Made by a program: the position numbers and the translations under genes. From assembly GCA_965213525.1 (NCBI GenBank), contig OZ243889.1, forward strand, positions 2,108,001 through 2,172,000: 64,000 nt of DNA, in the 5' to 3' direction. Positions 34,080-43,073 of the stretch are shown piece after piece. How positions within the stretch are numbered: the first letter of the stretch is position 1; every line of letters begins with the position of its first letter. Under the pieces are notes generated by a model. It worked only from the letters and a program-made list of their open reading frames with translations. It had not been told where the DNA came from and ran no database searches. The DNA is from G965213525 sp965213525 (GTDB lineage Bacteria; Actinomycetota; Acidimicrobiia; Acidimicrobiales; Poriferisodalaceae).

Positions 34080-34967
34080 GTGGCTCGACTGCTACGTCCC
34101 CGCCTGTCGGGTCCGGTGGCCCTGCGGACGCTGCTCGGCGCCGGCGGCCCGGTGCTCGCTCCCGGCGCCTTCGACGGTCTGAGCGCCCGGCTCGTCGAGG
34201 CCGCCGGCTTCGAGGCGGTGTACATGACGGGGTTCGGCTCAGCGGCGTCCCGCCTCGGGCGTCCCGACGTGGGCCTGCTCGACCTGTCCGAGATGGTCGA
34301 CACGGCCCGACGGGTGGTCGCAGCGGTGGACGTGCCCGTCGTCGCCGACGCCGACACCGGGTACGGCAACGCCATCAACGTGGTCCGCACGGTCCAAGAG
34401 CACGAGCGAGCCGGGGTGGCGGCGCTGCACCTGGAAGACCAGGTCAGCCCGAAGCGATGCGGGCACACCGCCGGCACAGCGAGCGTGACCGCCGACGAGT
34501 TCGCCTCCAAGATCGCCGCTGCGGTCCAAGCTCGTTCACCCGAGGGCCCGCTGATCATCGCCCGCACCGACGCGCGGGCCACCGAGGGCTACGACGCTGC
34601 TGTCGAGCGGGCGCGCCGCTACCGCGACGCCGGCGCCGATCTGTGCTTCGTCGAGGCGCTCACCGGCGCTGACGAGCTGGCCCGCCTGCCCCGTGATCTC
34701 CCCGACGTTCCGCTGGTGCTCAACTGGGTCGAGCAGGGCCGCACCCCCCCGGTCGGCCTCCACAGCATCGCCGAGTGGGGGTACGCCCTGGTGATCTTCC
34801 CCCTCACGGCCCTGCTGGCGGCCACATCTGCGATGCGCTCGACCCTCGCTGACCTGCGCCGTCTGGGCACGCCGCCAGCGCGCTCCGAGGTGCCCGCCGG
34901 GGTCGGTGAGATGACCGAGCTGCTCGGCCTCGGTGAGATCGACGAGCTCCGCCAACGCTTCCCCTGA
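34080..34967 (+). CDS. Isocitrate lyase/PEP mutase family enzyme
   Basis: This (beta/alpha)8 enzyme has 295 residues, in the methylisocitrate lyase (PrpB) / oxaloacetate decarboxylase branch. Diagnostic features are APGAFDGLSARLVEAAGF and metal-binding VADADTGYG. The flexible-loop motif KRCGH (inside EDQVSPKRCGHTAG) carries the catalytic Cys, as in methylisocitrate lyases. IIARTDARATEGYD is also present. It probably splits or decarboxylates a 2-oxo or hydroxy diacid. No other 2-methylcitrate genes are nearby, so the exact substrate is uncertain. The start is a GTG at 34080. Confidence 0.87.
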   Translation: MARLLRPRLSGPVALRTLLGAGGPVLAPGAFDGLSARLVEAAGFEAVYMTGFGSAASRLGRPDVGLLDLSEMVDTARRVVAAVDVPVVADADTGYGNAINVVRTVQEHERAGVAALHLEDQVSPKRCGHTAGTASVTADEFASKIAAAVQARSPEGPLIIARTDARATEGYDAAVERARRYRDAGADLCFVEALTGADELARLPRDLPDVPLVLNWVEQGRTPPVGLHSIAEWGYALVIFPLTALLAATSAMRSTLADLRRLGTPPARSEVPAGVGEMTELLGLGEIDELRQRFP

Positions 34968-34994
34968 CGCCGCTCGCCGCTTCCCCTGACGCCG
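34956..34994. repeat. Duplicated stop-codon region after the lyase gene
   Basis: The 17-base segment CGCTTCCCCTGACGCCG occurs at 34956-34972 and again at 34978-34994. The first copy contains the natural TGA stop of the lyase gene, and the second repeats it 22 bases downstream. Confidence 0.9.
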
Positions 34995-35007
34995 GTGGCG
35001 AGGTGGC

Positions 35008-36012
35008 TCAGGGACCGGGCGTCAGGCCGCGACGCAGGTGCCGCCAGTCGGGTCCGAAGGGCGGCGCGTGCTCCAGGCGACGGCGGTCCCAACCCGCCAG
35101 GTCCGCAGCCAGGGCGTAGGTGCTCTGGAAGAAGCCCGCCAGCTCGGCGTCGGGATCTGGGGCCGCAGCCACCGCGTCATAGGGCAGGGCGAACTCGCCG
35201 AGGTCCTCGAGCCACCTGGCCTGGGCGGGAACGACGGATCCCTCGGCGAAGCCGTCGGGCGCCGGGTAGGCGTAGGAGTAGAAGATCGGGGTGGGGCTCT
35301 GGCGGGTGCCGGGCCAGAACCCGCAGCTCGACACCTCGTGGGAGTAGGCCTCCCTGGTGACGTCGTCGGGCAGGCTGGGGACACCGCCCGGGTGGGCGGG
35401 CGCCTCGGCGCCGCTGAAGCGGGTGACGGCCAGGTCGAACCCGCCCCAGAAGAAGTGGACGGGGCTGGCCTTGCCGGCGAACCCCGCCCGGAAGCGGGTC
35501 ATCACCCGCTGGGCGTGCACGAGCGCCCGCCACAGCGCTCGGGCGTGGTCGGGGTCGTAGGCCCCGTGGATGGTGTCGTCGGGGAAGGGGATGGCATCGA
35601 CGATCTCACTCGGCACGGGGTCGATCTCGACCGGCATCCCGACCGCGGCCATCGCTCTCATCACCGCGTCGTAGAAGTCGGCCACGGTTCGCGGGCGCAG
35701 CTCGACGGTGCGCCGTTCGCCCGTGGTCGTCACCAGGATGAGCTCGCCGACGAGCAGATCGAAGGCCAGCTCGAACCCGCCACCGGCGTAGGGCACCAGC
35801 GAGGTACGCAGACCGGTCGGTGAGACGTAGAGCGGGACCGACCACGAGTGGTTCACCCACGGTGCGCAGACCATCCGCACCTTGCCAACGATCTGGGTCC
35901 ACAGGTGCAACGTCTCGAGGGTGTCGGACCACCCGTCGACGGGCAGCTCGTGCCACTCGGTCGTCGGTGACGGCCCGGCGGCGCGCCGCGGCTCGCGCCC
36001 CGGGTGCGACAC
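35008..36012 (-). CDS. DUF5996 family protein
   Basis: This is a protein of about 334 residues in the DUF5996 family of unknown function. The family pattern is clear: TLHLWTQIVGKVRMVCAPWVNHSW, VSPTGLRTSLVPY and VHFFWGGFDLAVTRFSG. SHEVSSCGFWPG and PIFYSYAYPAPDGF follow. It is cytoplasmic with no signal. The N-terminus is uncertain: GTGs at 36012 and 36042 both fit, and the conserved domain begins only at WHELPVDGW. Confidence 0.82.
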   Translation of the reverse strand: MSHPGREPRRAAGPSPTTEWHELPVDGWSDTLETLHLWTQIVGKVRMVCAPWVNHSWSVPLYVSPTGLRTSLVPYAGGGFELAFDLLVGELILVTTTGERRTVELRPRTVADFYDAVMRAMAAVGMPVEIDPVPSEIVDAIPFPDDTIHGAYDPDHARALWRALVHAQRVMTRFRAGFAGKASPVHFFWGGFDLAVTRFSGAEAPAHPGGVPSLPDDVTREAYSHEVSSCGFWPGTRQSPTPIFYSYAYPAPDGFAEGSVVPAQARWLEDLGEFALPYDAVAAAPDPDAELAGFFQSTYALAADLAGWDRRRLEHAPPFGPDWRHLRRGLTPGP

Positions 36013-36088
36013 GCTGCTGGAGGAACGAGATCGACCGGTCACGGTGCGTGACCCCCGGGTGCGACGTGTGTGCGCCCGGGGGTCTCGA

Positions 36089-36535
36089 TCAGACCGGCGG
36101 GGTCTCGCCGGGGCGGCGCTCTGGCCCCGACGACGACGGCGAGGTGCCCGGCGTCGTGCCCGGCGCCCCTGTCGGACCCGATGCGCCCGGCTCACCCGGA
36201 GTCGCTGAGGTGCCCGGCGTGGAGCCCGGTGACCGGTCGGCCGGGCCGGGCGTGGTGCCGGCGGGTCCCGGGGTGCCCGGGGTGGTGCCCGAGGGCCCCG
36301 TCGACGACGGCCCCGTCGACGACGGCCCCGTCGACGACGGCCCTGTCGACGACCCTGGCGCATCGTCGTCGTAGCGGGCTGCGGTCTTCTTGACCTTGTC
36401 AGCACCGGTGCGCAGCTTGTCGGAGTACTTGCCCTTGGTGCGCTGGTCGATCTTGTCGACCGCGGTGTCGACGCCCTTGGCGACCTGACCGCTGCGACCC
36501 TTGACCGCTCCCTTGACCTTGTCCATCAGACCCAT
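36089..36535 (-). CDS. MT0933/Rv0909-like antitoxin-family protein with repetitive Pro/Gly/Thr tail
   Basis: This 148-residue protein starts like the Rv0909/MT0933 antitoxin family. MGLMDKVKGAVKGRSGQVAK is followed by KIDQRTKGKYSDKLRTGADK, an amphipathic Lys-rich helix of about 55 residues. The rest is a low-complexity Pro/Gly/Ser/Thr tail with GPSST repeated four times, then a Pro/Gly/Thr-rich run. No partner toxin is visible on either side, so the antitoxin label is a family name rather than evidence of function. A stress-related or nucleoid-associated role is possible. Confidence 0.75.
   Translation of the reverse strand: MGLMDKVKGAVKGRSGQVAKGVDTAVDKIDQRTKGKYSDKLRTGADKVKKTAARYDDDAPGSSTGPSSTGPSSTGPSSTGPSGTTPGTPGPAGTTPGPADRSPGSTPGTSATPGEPGASGPTGAPGTTPGTSPSSSGPERRPGETPPV
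36294..36353. repeat. Four tandem 15-base repeats in the MT0933-like gene
   Basis: Four units of GGCCCCGTCGACGAC (the last with one change) lie in frame within the minus-strand gene and encode the GPSST repeats. Confidence 0.95.
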
Positions 36536-36740
36536 GACGACGCTCCTGGCTGTGCGGGGGTGAGGCTCGTTCCTACCCGATCGGGGCCCGACTCGCACGT
36601 GTGCCGACCGAGAACGCGCAGATCGCTCGGTTTGCTCTGACTCCGTTGCGGGGACTGGCCACCGATCCGGCCGGCCCGTGATGCGAGCGGTTCGGTCCGG
36701 CGACCACGCCCCCGAGGGGGCAAGACGAGGAGCCACCGAC

Positions 36741-38006
36741 GTGCGAGCGGTCACCTGGCAGGGTCGAAGGGACGTCCGGGTCGAGGATGTCCCCGACCCG
36801 ACGATCGAGCAGCCCACCGACGCCATCATCCGGGTCACCCACAGCGGCCTGTGCGGCTCGGACCTGCACCTCTATGAGGTGCTGACGATGTTCATGCACC
36901 CCGGCGACGTGCTCGGGCACGAACCGATGGGCATCGTCGAAGAGGTCGGTTCGGCGGTGACGAACCTCACGGCGGGCGACCGGGTCGTCGTGCCGTTCAA
37001 CATCTCCTGCGGCAGCTGCTACACGTGCGACCGCAGCCTCTACGCCCAGTGCGAGACCACCCAGGTCACCAGCCAGGACAAGGGGGCGGCCCTCTACGGC
37101 TACACCGAGCTGTACGGGCAGGTGCCCGGCGCCCAGGCCGAGTACCTGCGGGTGCCCCATGCGAACTTCGGCCCCATCAAGGTGCCCGAGGGACCCCCGG
37201 CCGAGCGCTTCGTGTACCTCTCCGACGTGGTCCCGACGGCCTGGCAGGCCGTCGAGTACGCCGCGGTGCCCGCCGGCGGCTCGGTCGTGGTCATCGGGCT
37301 CGGGCCCATCGGGCAGATGGCCGCCCGCATCGCTCGACACCGCGGCGCCGAGGTGGTGATCGGCGTCGACCGGGTGCCCGAGCGCCTCGCCCTCGCCGGC
37401 CGCCACGGCGTGAACACCCTCGACGGTCGATCGTCCGACGCCGTCGTGCTCGAGGCGATCCGTGACCTCACCGATGGGCGGGGTCCGGACTCGGCGATCG
37501 ATGCCGTCGGGATGGAGGCCCACGGCGCCCCGGTGGCCGGGCTCGCCCAGCGGGCCGTGGGCCTGCTGCCCGACCCGCTCGCCGCTCCGCTGACCGAGCG
37601 GGCGGGCGTGGACCGCCTCAGTGCCCTGCGACTGGCGATCTCGGCGGTGCGTCGGGGCGGCACGGTGTCGATCAGTGGCGTGTACGGGGGGATGGTCGAC
37701 CCCATGCCCATGATGACGATGTTCGACAAGGGGCTGACGCTGCGGATGGGCCAGGCCCACGTGAAGGCCTGGGTCGACGACATCTTGCCGCTCGTCACCG
37801 GCGACGACGACCCGCTCGGCACCGAGGACCTCGCCACCCACCGGGTCGGTCTCGAGTCGGCCCCTCAGGCCTATGAGATGTTCCAGAAGAAGACCGACGG
37901 CGCCATCAAGGTGCTCTTCACCCCTGGCAGTGACGGCGACGCCGTGCCGGCTGGCACCGCGACGACCCTCACCGCCACCACGAGCCCGGGAGGGCCCACA
38001 CCATGA
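36741..38006 (+). CDS. Zinc-dependent alcohol dehydrogenase (formaldehyde-dehydrogenase-like)
   Basis: This medium-chain zinc dehydrogenase has about 421 residues. The catalytic zinc region HSGLCGSDLHLYE (Cys ligand) and the GHEPMGIVEEVG motif are present. A structural zinc loop, SCGSCYTCDRSLYAQC, follows. The Rossmann motif is VVVIGLGPIGQMAA. The insert and length match glutathione-independent formaldehyde dehydrogenases and their relatives. The GTG at 36741 is supported by GAGGAG upstream. The last 20 residues are Thr/Ala-rich. The stop overlaps the start of the F420 oxidoreductase gene (ATGA), so the pair is coupled. Confidence 0.9.
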   Translation: MRAVTWQGRRDVRVEDVPDPTIEQPTDAIIRVTHSGLCGSDLHLYEVLTMFMHPGDVLGHEPMGIVEEVGSAVTNLTAGDRVVVPFNISCGSCYTCDRSLYAQCETTQVTSQDKGAALYGYTELYGQVPGAQAEYLRVPHANFGPIKVPEGPPAERFVYLSDVVPTAWQAVEYAAVPAGGSVVVIGLGPIGQMAARIARHRGAEVVIGVDRVPERLALAGRHGVNTLDGRSSDAVVLEAIRDLTDGRGPDSAIDAVGMEAHGAPVAGLAQRAVGLLPDPLAAPLTERAGVDRLSALRLAISAVRRGGTVSISGVYGGMVDPMPMMTMFDKGLTLRMGQAHVKAWVDDILPLVTGDDDPLGTEDLATHRVGLESAPQAYEMFQKKTDGAIKVLFTPGSDGDAVPAGTATTLTATTSPGGPTP

Positions 38007-38956
38007 AGATCGGCATGACGCTGTCCTCAGAGGAGCACGGGCCCCGACGCCTCGTCGACCTCGCCCAGCTGGCAGAGGATGGCGGCTTCGAGTTCGTCTC
38101 GATCTCTGATCACTACCACCCGTGGGTCAGCGAGCAGGGCCACGCCCCGTTCGTGTGGGCGGTGCTCGGGGGGATCGCCGAGCGCACCGAGCGCATCGAG
38201 GTGGGCGTGGGGGTGACGTGTCCGATCATGCGCATCCACCCTGCGGTCATCGCCCAGGCGGCCGCCACCGCAGCGGTGATGCTCGAGGGTCGCTTCACCT
38301 TCGGCGTGGGCACCGGCGAAGCCCTCAACGAGCACATCCACGGCGATCGCTGGCCGCCGGCCGACGTGCGCCTGGAGATGCTGATCGAGGCGATCGACGT
38401 CATCCGCCAGCTCTGGACCGGTGACAGCGTCACCCACCGGGGCACCCACTACACGGTGGAGAACGCCCGGGTGCTCGACGTGCCGTCCGAGCCCGCACCG
38501 ATCGTGGTCTCGGCGTTCGGACCGGAGTCCGCCCAGGCGGCTGGTCGCCACGGCGACGGGTTGTGGACCAGCGCCACCGCTTCGGAGCTGGTGGAGACGT
38601 TCACCGAGGCGGGGGGCACGGGGCCGAAGTGGGCCCAGATCACGCTGTGCTACGACACCGATGCCGACAGGGCGATCGAGACCGCCCATCGCATCTGGCC
38701 GAACACCGGGGTGCCGGGCCAGCTCTCCCAGGACCTGCCGACGATCCTGCACTTCGAGCAGGCCTCGTCGGTGGTGACGCCCGAGATGATCGCCGAGTCG
38801 ACGCCGTGCGGCCCTGACCCCCAGCCGATCCTGGAGGCGATCGCCGAGGCCGAGGCGAACGGCATCGATCACGTGTACTTGCACCAGATCGGGCCCGACC
38901 AGGAGGGCTTCGTCAAGTGGTGGCGCTCCGAGCTGGCCCCTGCCCTGGGCCGCTGA
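38003..38956 (+). CDS. F420-dependent LLM-class oxidoreductase (G6PDH-like family)
   Basis: This is a luciferase-like TIM-barrel enzyme of 317 residues expected to use coenzyme F420. The start MKIGMTLSSEEHGP and the SISDHYHPWVSEQGHAPFVW segment match the F420-dependent glucose-6-phosphate-dehydrogenase-like group. So do VGVGVTCPIMRIHPAVIAQA and FGVGTGEALNEH. Its overlap with the zinc dehydrogenase implies joint function, perhaps oxidation of an alcohol coupled to F420 or sequential steps. The true substrate is unknown. Confidence 0.88.
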   Translation: MKIGMTLSSEEHGPRRLVDLAQLAEDGGFEFVSISDHYHPWVSEQGHAPFVWAVLGGIAERTERIEVGVGVTCPIMRIHPAVIAQAAATAAVMLEGRFTFGVGTGEALNEHIHGDRWPPADVRLEMLIEAIDVIRQLWTGDSVTHRGTHYTVENARVLDVPSEPAPIVVSAFGPESAQAAGRHGDGLWTSATASELVETFTEAGGTGPKWAQITLCYDTDADRAIETAHRIWPNTGVPGQLSQDLPTILHFEQASSVVTPEMIAESTPCGPDPQPILEAIAEAEANGIDHVYLHQIGPDQEGFVKWWRSELAPALGR

Positions 38957-38973
38957 GGCGACGTCGTCTGGAC

Positions 38974-39558
38974 TCAGTCGGGCGGGGGCGGCAGGGTCGT
39001 GCCCCGGATGGCGAAGGACGACACGGGCCGGCGCGACGAGGGGTGCTCACGCTCCCGGAGCTCGTCGGGCAACGCTGCGGGGTCGCCCCGACGCCCCAGC
39101 ACGAACCCGCAGATCACCTCGGCTGAGTCCCCGTCGACGCCGACCAACGCCCGCGCGTCGTCGAGCTCGATCCCGCCCAGCAGGTGCCCCGACAGTCCCA
39201 GCATGGTCGCCTGGGTGAGCATGGAGCCGGTCGCCGAACCGGCGTCGAAGTCACGGGAGCGGGCCATCTCGCCCTCCAGCTGGGTGCGGGCCACGACGAG
39301 TCCGACCACCGGCGCCGAGCGGGCCCACCGCCGGTTGCCCTCGACGAAGACGTCCAAGAACGCGGTGCGGTCGGGGTCCTCGGTGGCGTACAGGTAGTTC
39401 CAGGGCTGGTTGTTCAACCACGACGGCGCCCAACGGGCGGCCTCGAACACCGTGGCCAGCTCGGCGTCGGTCACCGGCTCGTCCGAGAACGAGCGCGGCG
39501 ACCAGCGTTGGAGGAACACCGGTGCCACGTGCTCGGCGTCGGGCTGGCGAGACGACAT
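38974..39558 (-). CDS. Nitroreductase family protein
   Basis: This FMN-binding nitroreductase-fold enzyme has 194 residues. It is recognised from FLQRWSPRSFSDEPV (FMN phosphate-binding Arg residues), ARWAPSWLNNQPWNYLYA and GSMLTQATMLGLSGHLLGG. The C-terminal part is FVLGRRGDPAALPDELRERE. It is a different branch from the nitroreductase at 32 kb. AGGAGCC lies just upstream of the ATG. It is divergent from the Rieske oxygenase gene, so a shared control region of 126 bases lies between them. Confidence 0.87.
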   Translation of the reverse strand: MSSRQPDAEHVAPVFLQRWSPRSFSDEPVTDAELATVFEAARWAPSWLNNQPWNYLYATEDPDRTAFLDVFVEGNRRWARSAPVVGLVVARTQLEGEMARSRDFDAGSATGSMLTQATMLGLSGHLLGGIELDDARALVGVDGDSAEVICGFVLGRRGDPAALPDELREREHPSSRRPVSSFAIRGTTLPPPPD

Positions 39559-39684
39559 CGGGGCTCCTCGTGCGGGTCTTCGACGACGGTAGGCGCGCAC
39601 GACCGCGCCGCTGATCGAGCTGGCAGGATGGCAGCGGGCGTCGGGACATCCGGCGTCTCGGACCGACGCAGGGGGCACCTGGAG

Positions 39685-41319
39685 ATGACCGAGACCGTCA
39701 CCGGCACCGACCGATCGGCCGGCGTCAGCTACACCGAGCTGCTCGACCGCGACTCCCACCCGGTCAGCGAGGTGCTCCGGGCCGAGTCACCGCTCGAGCC
39801 GGGCAACACCCGGGTGCCGGCCCAGGTGTACACCTCAAGAGCCGTCCACGACCTCGAGGTCGACCGGCTCTGGAGCCGGGTGTGGCAGCTCGCCTGCCAC
39901 GAGGACGAGGTGGCCGGGGTGGGCGACTACCTGGTCTATGACGTCGCCGACCTGTCGTTCCTCGTCGTGCGCACCGGGCCCGACGAGATCAAGGCGTATC
40001 GCAACGCCTGCCTGCACCGGGGTCGCCAGCTGCGTGAGCGCGACGGCATCGGGGCCAAGAACCTGCGCTGCGCCTTCCACGGCTGGGCCTGGAACCTCGA
40101 CGGTTCGATGAAGGAGATCCCCTGTGAGTGGGACTTCCCCGACGTCGACGCCGCCACCATGACGCTGCCCGAGGCCCAGGTCGGTCGGTGGCACGGCCTG
40201 GTGTTCATCAACCCAGATCGCGACGCCGCTCCGCTCGAGGACTTCCTCGGCGACCTCGACGAGCACTTCACCCACCTGCCCTTCGAGCGTCGCTACAAGT
40301 CGGCTCACGTCGCCAAGGTGATGCGGGTCAACTGGAAGGCCTGCCAGGAGGCGTTCATGGAGTCGTACCACGTGGTGGCGACCCACCCGACGCTGATGGG
40401 CGACCTCGGCGACGCCAACAGCCGCTACGACGCCTACGGCAACTACTCGCGTGCGATCTCACCCCACGGCGTGGAGAGCCCCCACCTCGACGGCATGCCC
40501 CACTACGAGCGTCTCGACGACGGCCGGCAGTTCACCCGCTACCGCCATCCCATGAACGGCCACGTGTACGAGCGCATCACCGAGGGGTTGGTGCGCATCG
40601 TCGATCTCGACGGCAACGAGAGCCAGGCCACGAGCGAGGGCGAGTGGTTGGAGGGGCCGGTCACCCAACCCGACCCGCACCTGTGCCGCTGGGTGGGGGG
40701 GCCGCTGCTCGAGGGCATGGAGGACGTGCCCCTGATGCTGCCCGACCCCACCGATGATCCCGCCCAGCTGCGAGCCGGCCTCGCCCGGGCTCGGCGCCAA
40801 GCGCTCTCGGACCAGTTCGGCGACGCCATCGACGTCGAGGCGGTCAGCGACGCCGAGATGCTCGACGCGATGTACTACTCGGTGTTCCCCAACTGGTCGC
40901 CGTGGGGCTGCTTCCACAACCTCTTCTACCGGTTCCGCCCCAACGGCAACGATCCCGACACCTGCATCTTCGAAGTGATGATGTACCCGCCGGCGCCCGA
41001 TGCGCAGGACCGGCCGGCCCCGGCGAAGATCCACTGGCTGGACATCGATGATGATTGGACGCTTGCCTCCGAGCTGGGGGCGGCGACCAAGATCTTCCAG
41101 CAGGACTCGATCAACCTGCCCCACGTGCAGCGAGGACTGAAGGCCCAGGAGCAACAGGAGGTGGTGCTCGCCTCCTACAACGAGACCAAGATCCGCCACT
41201 TCTACCGGCTCTACTTCGACCAGATGGGCCTGGACGCCGACGGGTTGCGACAGGTCGCGGCCGGCGGAGGCGTCGAGACCCCGGTCGGACTGCCGACGGC
41301 GTCGGCCCGGCCCGACTGA
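39685..41319 (+). CDS. Rieske aromatic-ring-hydroxylating oxygenase, large subunit
   Basis: This oxygenase has 544 residues. The Rieske [2Fe-2S] motif C-x-H...C-x2-H appears as CLHRG and CAFHGW (about 109-131). The mononuclear iron His pair is in FMESYHVVATHP. The protein is about 100 residues longer than common naphthalene-dioxygenase alpha subunits because of the C-terminal region. It should hydroxylate or demethylate an aromatic or steroid substrate. No beta subunit is nearby, which points to an alpha-only enzyme. The ATG at 39685 follows CTGGAG. The reductase may be the FAD-Rieske fusion downstream. Confidence 0.9.
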   Translation: MTETVTGTDRSAGVSYTELLDRDSHPVSEVLRAESPLEPGNTRVPAQVYTSRAVHDLEVDRLWSRVWQLACHEDEVAGVGDYLVYDVADLSFLVVRTGPDEIKAYRNACLHRGRQLRERDGIGAKNLRCAFHGWAWNLDGSMKEIPCEWDFPDVDAATMTLPEAQVGRWHGLVFINPDRDAAPLEDFLGDLDEHFTHLPFERRYKSAHVAKVMRVNWKACQEAFMESYHVVATHPTLMGDLGDANSRYDAYGNYSRAISPHGVESPHLDGMPHYERLDDGRQFTRYRHPMNGHVYERITEGLVRIVDLDGNESQATSEGEWLEGPVTQPDPHLCRWVGGPLLEGMEDVPLMLPDPTDDPAQLRAGLARARRQALSDQFGDAIDVEAVSDAEMLDAMYYSVFPNWSPWGCFHNLFYRFRPNGNDPDTCIFEVMMYPPAPDAQDRPAPAKIHWLDIDDDWTLASELGAATKIFQQDSINLPHVQRGLKAQEQQEVVLASYNETKIRHFYRLYFDQMGLDADGLRQVAAGGGVETPVGLPTASARPD

Positions 41320-41321
41320 TC

Positions 41322-41404
41322 CACCCCGCCGGCGTGACCCGGCGACGGTTTGGGCGGGCCTCACCCGCCGGTGTGACCCGGTGACGGTTCGGGCGGGGCT
41401 CACC
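41322..41404. repeat. Two-copy tandem repeat of about 40 bases
   Basis: Two near-identical units, at 41322-41361 and 41362-41401, share GTGACCCGG, GACGGTT and GGGCGGG blocks. They lie immediately after the Rieske oxygenase stop, in the leader of the FAD-Rieske gene. Confidence 0.85.
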
Positions 41405-41511
41405 GGGGAAGGGACGATGTCCATGCCGGAGGCATCGATGACCCGACCACCCACCTGCCCGCTCGCTCACGTTGGCCGATGGTGGCCCCGGTCACACGAG
41501 GTGACGGGCTG

Positions 41512-43029
41512 ATGAGCGCCCAGGGGCCGACGACGCTCCCCGACGTGTCCGAATCGATGTGGCGCCGGCGTTCGGAGCCGCCGGTGTCGCGCACCGAGAC
41601 GTTGCCGTCGTCGACCGACGTGTGCGTCATCGGGGCCGGCATCGCCGGGCTCTCGGTGGCGGCCCAGCTCGTGACCGCCGGCGTGGGGGTCACCGTCATC
41701 GACGCCGGTGACGTCGGGGCGGGGGTCACCGGCCACAGCACGGCCAAGGTCACGATCCTCCAAGACCTCGCCGCCCGTCAGATCGAACGGCGAGACGGTG
41801 AGGCGATGGCGCTGGACTACGTGCGGGCCAACCGCTTCGGGCTCGACTGGGTGGCGGCCCAGGTCGAGTCCGCCGAGATCGACTGCGCGCTCACGCGTCG
41901 CCCGGCGCTCACCTACGTCACCGAGCGCTCCCACATCGACCGCGTCGAGGCCGAGGCGCGCCTGTTGCGGCGCGCCGGCGAGGACGCCAGCGTCGTCGAG
42001 ACCGGTCTGCCCTACCCGACCGCCGGGGCGGTGCGCCTCGGCGACCAGGGCCAGCTCGACCCGGTGGCGTTGACCCACGGCCTTGCCCGCCTCGTCGTCG
42101 ACGGCGGCGCCACGGTCGTGCCCCGGGTCCGAGCGGTCGACGTCGACGACGGCGGGGGCGGGGCGACGGTCATCACCGACGCCGGCAAGATCACCGCCCG
42201 TTGGGTGGTGCTCGCCACCGCCCTGCCCTTCATGGACCGGGGCCTGTTCTTCGCCCGCTCCGCGGCCCGCAGCTCCCACGTCGTGGTCTGTGAGGTCGAC
42301 CGCACGCCGCCAGAGGGCATGTACCTCTCTGATGACGGTCCGACGAGGTCGCTGCGCACGGCGACGAGCGCCGACGGCGCCGAGGTGCTGCTCGTCGGGG
42401 GCGAAGGCCACTCGACCGGGCAGGGCGGTGACACCCTCGAGCGCCAGCGATCACTGGCAGACTGGGCCGACGAGTACTTCGGCGTGCGCCGCGTCACCCA
42501 CCGCTACATGGCCGAGGACTACACGACACCGGATCGGCGGCCCTTCGCCGGCCGTCTGGTCCCCGGCCCGTCCAGCCTGTTGACCCTGACCGGGTTCAAC
42601 AAGTGGGGCTTCGCCAACGCCCCGGCCGCAGCTGCGGTGCTGGCCTCGATCGTCACCGACCGGCCGGCGCCGGATTGGGCGCAGGTCTACTCGACGACCC
42701 GGGTGCCCGTGCGGGGGCTGCCCGGGCTCGTGAGCAGCGGCGTCGACGTCGGCGTGCACTACGTCAAGGGGTGGGCGCGCCCGTTCCTGCCCGCTCGCAG
42801 CGAGGGACCCCGGGTGCGGCGTCGGGGCGTGCGCCCCGTGGCCGACTCGACCGCGGTGGACGGCACGCCCTGCGCGGTGTCGGGCATCTGCCCGCACCTC
42901 GGCGGCGTCGTGGCGTGGAACCCGGCCGCCGGCACCTGGGACTGCCCGCTGCACGGCTCTCGCTTCGACCGTGACGGCGTGATGGTCCACGGTCCTTCGA
43001 CCGATGACCTCGCCCCGGCGAGCGGCTGA
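41512..43029 (+). CDS. FAD-dependent oxidoreductase with C-terminal Rieske domain
   Basis: This two-domain redox protein has about 505 residues. The N-terminal DAO-type FAD domain has DVCVIGAGIAGLSVAAQL (near residue 40). GHSTAKVTILQDL and the FAD-closing TGFNKWGFANAPAAA also fit. The C-terminal 2Fe-2S Rieske domain (about 440-500) has ligands in CPHLGG and CPLHGSRF. Such fusions oxidise a substrate on FAD and pass electrons to the Rieske cluster. The ATG at 41512 is favoured by GAGGTGA upstream, and an ATG at 41479 is an alternative. It lies 192 bases after the Rieske oxygenase gene on the same strand. Confidence 0.9.
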   Translation: MSAQGPTTLPDVSESMWRRRSEPPVSRTETLPSSTDVCVIGAGIAGLSVAAQLVTAGVGVTVIDAGDVGAGVTGHSTAKVTILQDLAARQIERRDGEAMALDYVRANRFGLDWVAAQVESAEIDCALTRRPALTYVTERSHIDRVEAEARLLRRAGEDASVVETGLPYPTAGAVRLGDQGQLDPVALTHGLARLVVDGGATVVPRVRAVDVDDGGGGATVITDAGKITARWVVLATALPFMDRGLFFARSAARSSHVVVCEVDRTPPEGMYLSDDGPTRSLRTATSADGAEVLLVGGEGHSTGQGGDTLERQRSLADWADEYFGVRRVTHRYMAEDYTTPDRRPFAGRLVPGPSSLLTLTGFNKWGFANAPAAAAVLASIVTDRPAPDWAQVYSTTRVPVRGLPGLVSSGVDVGVHYVKGWARPFLPARSEGPRVRRRGVRPVADSTAVDGTPCAVSGICPHLGGVVAWNPAAGTWDCPLHGSRFDRDGVMVHGPSTDDLAPASG

Positions 43030-43073
43030 GGACGCCGGGCGCACGTCGACCCCGACGAGAGGAGCACGAAGCG

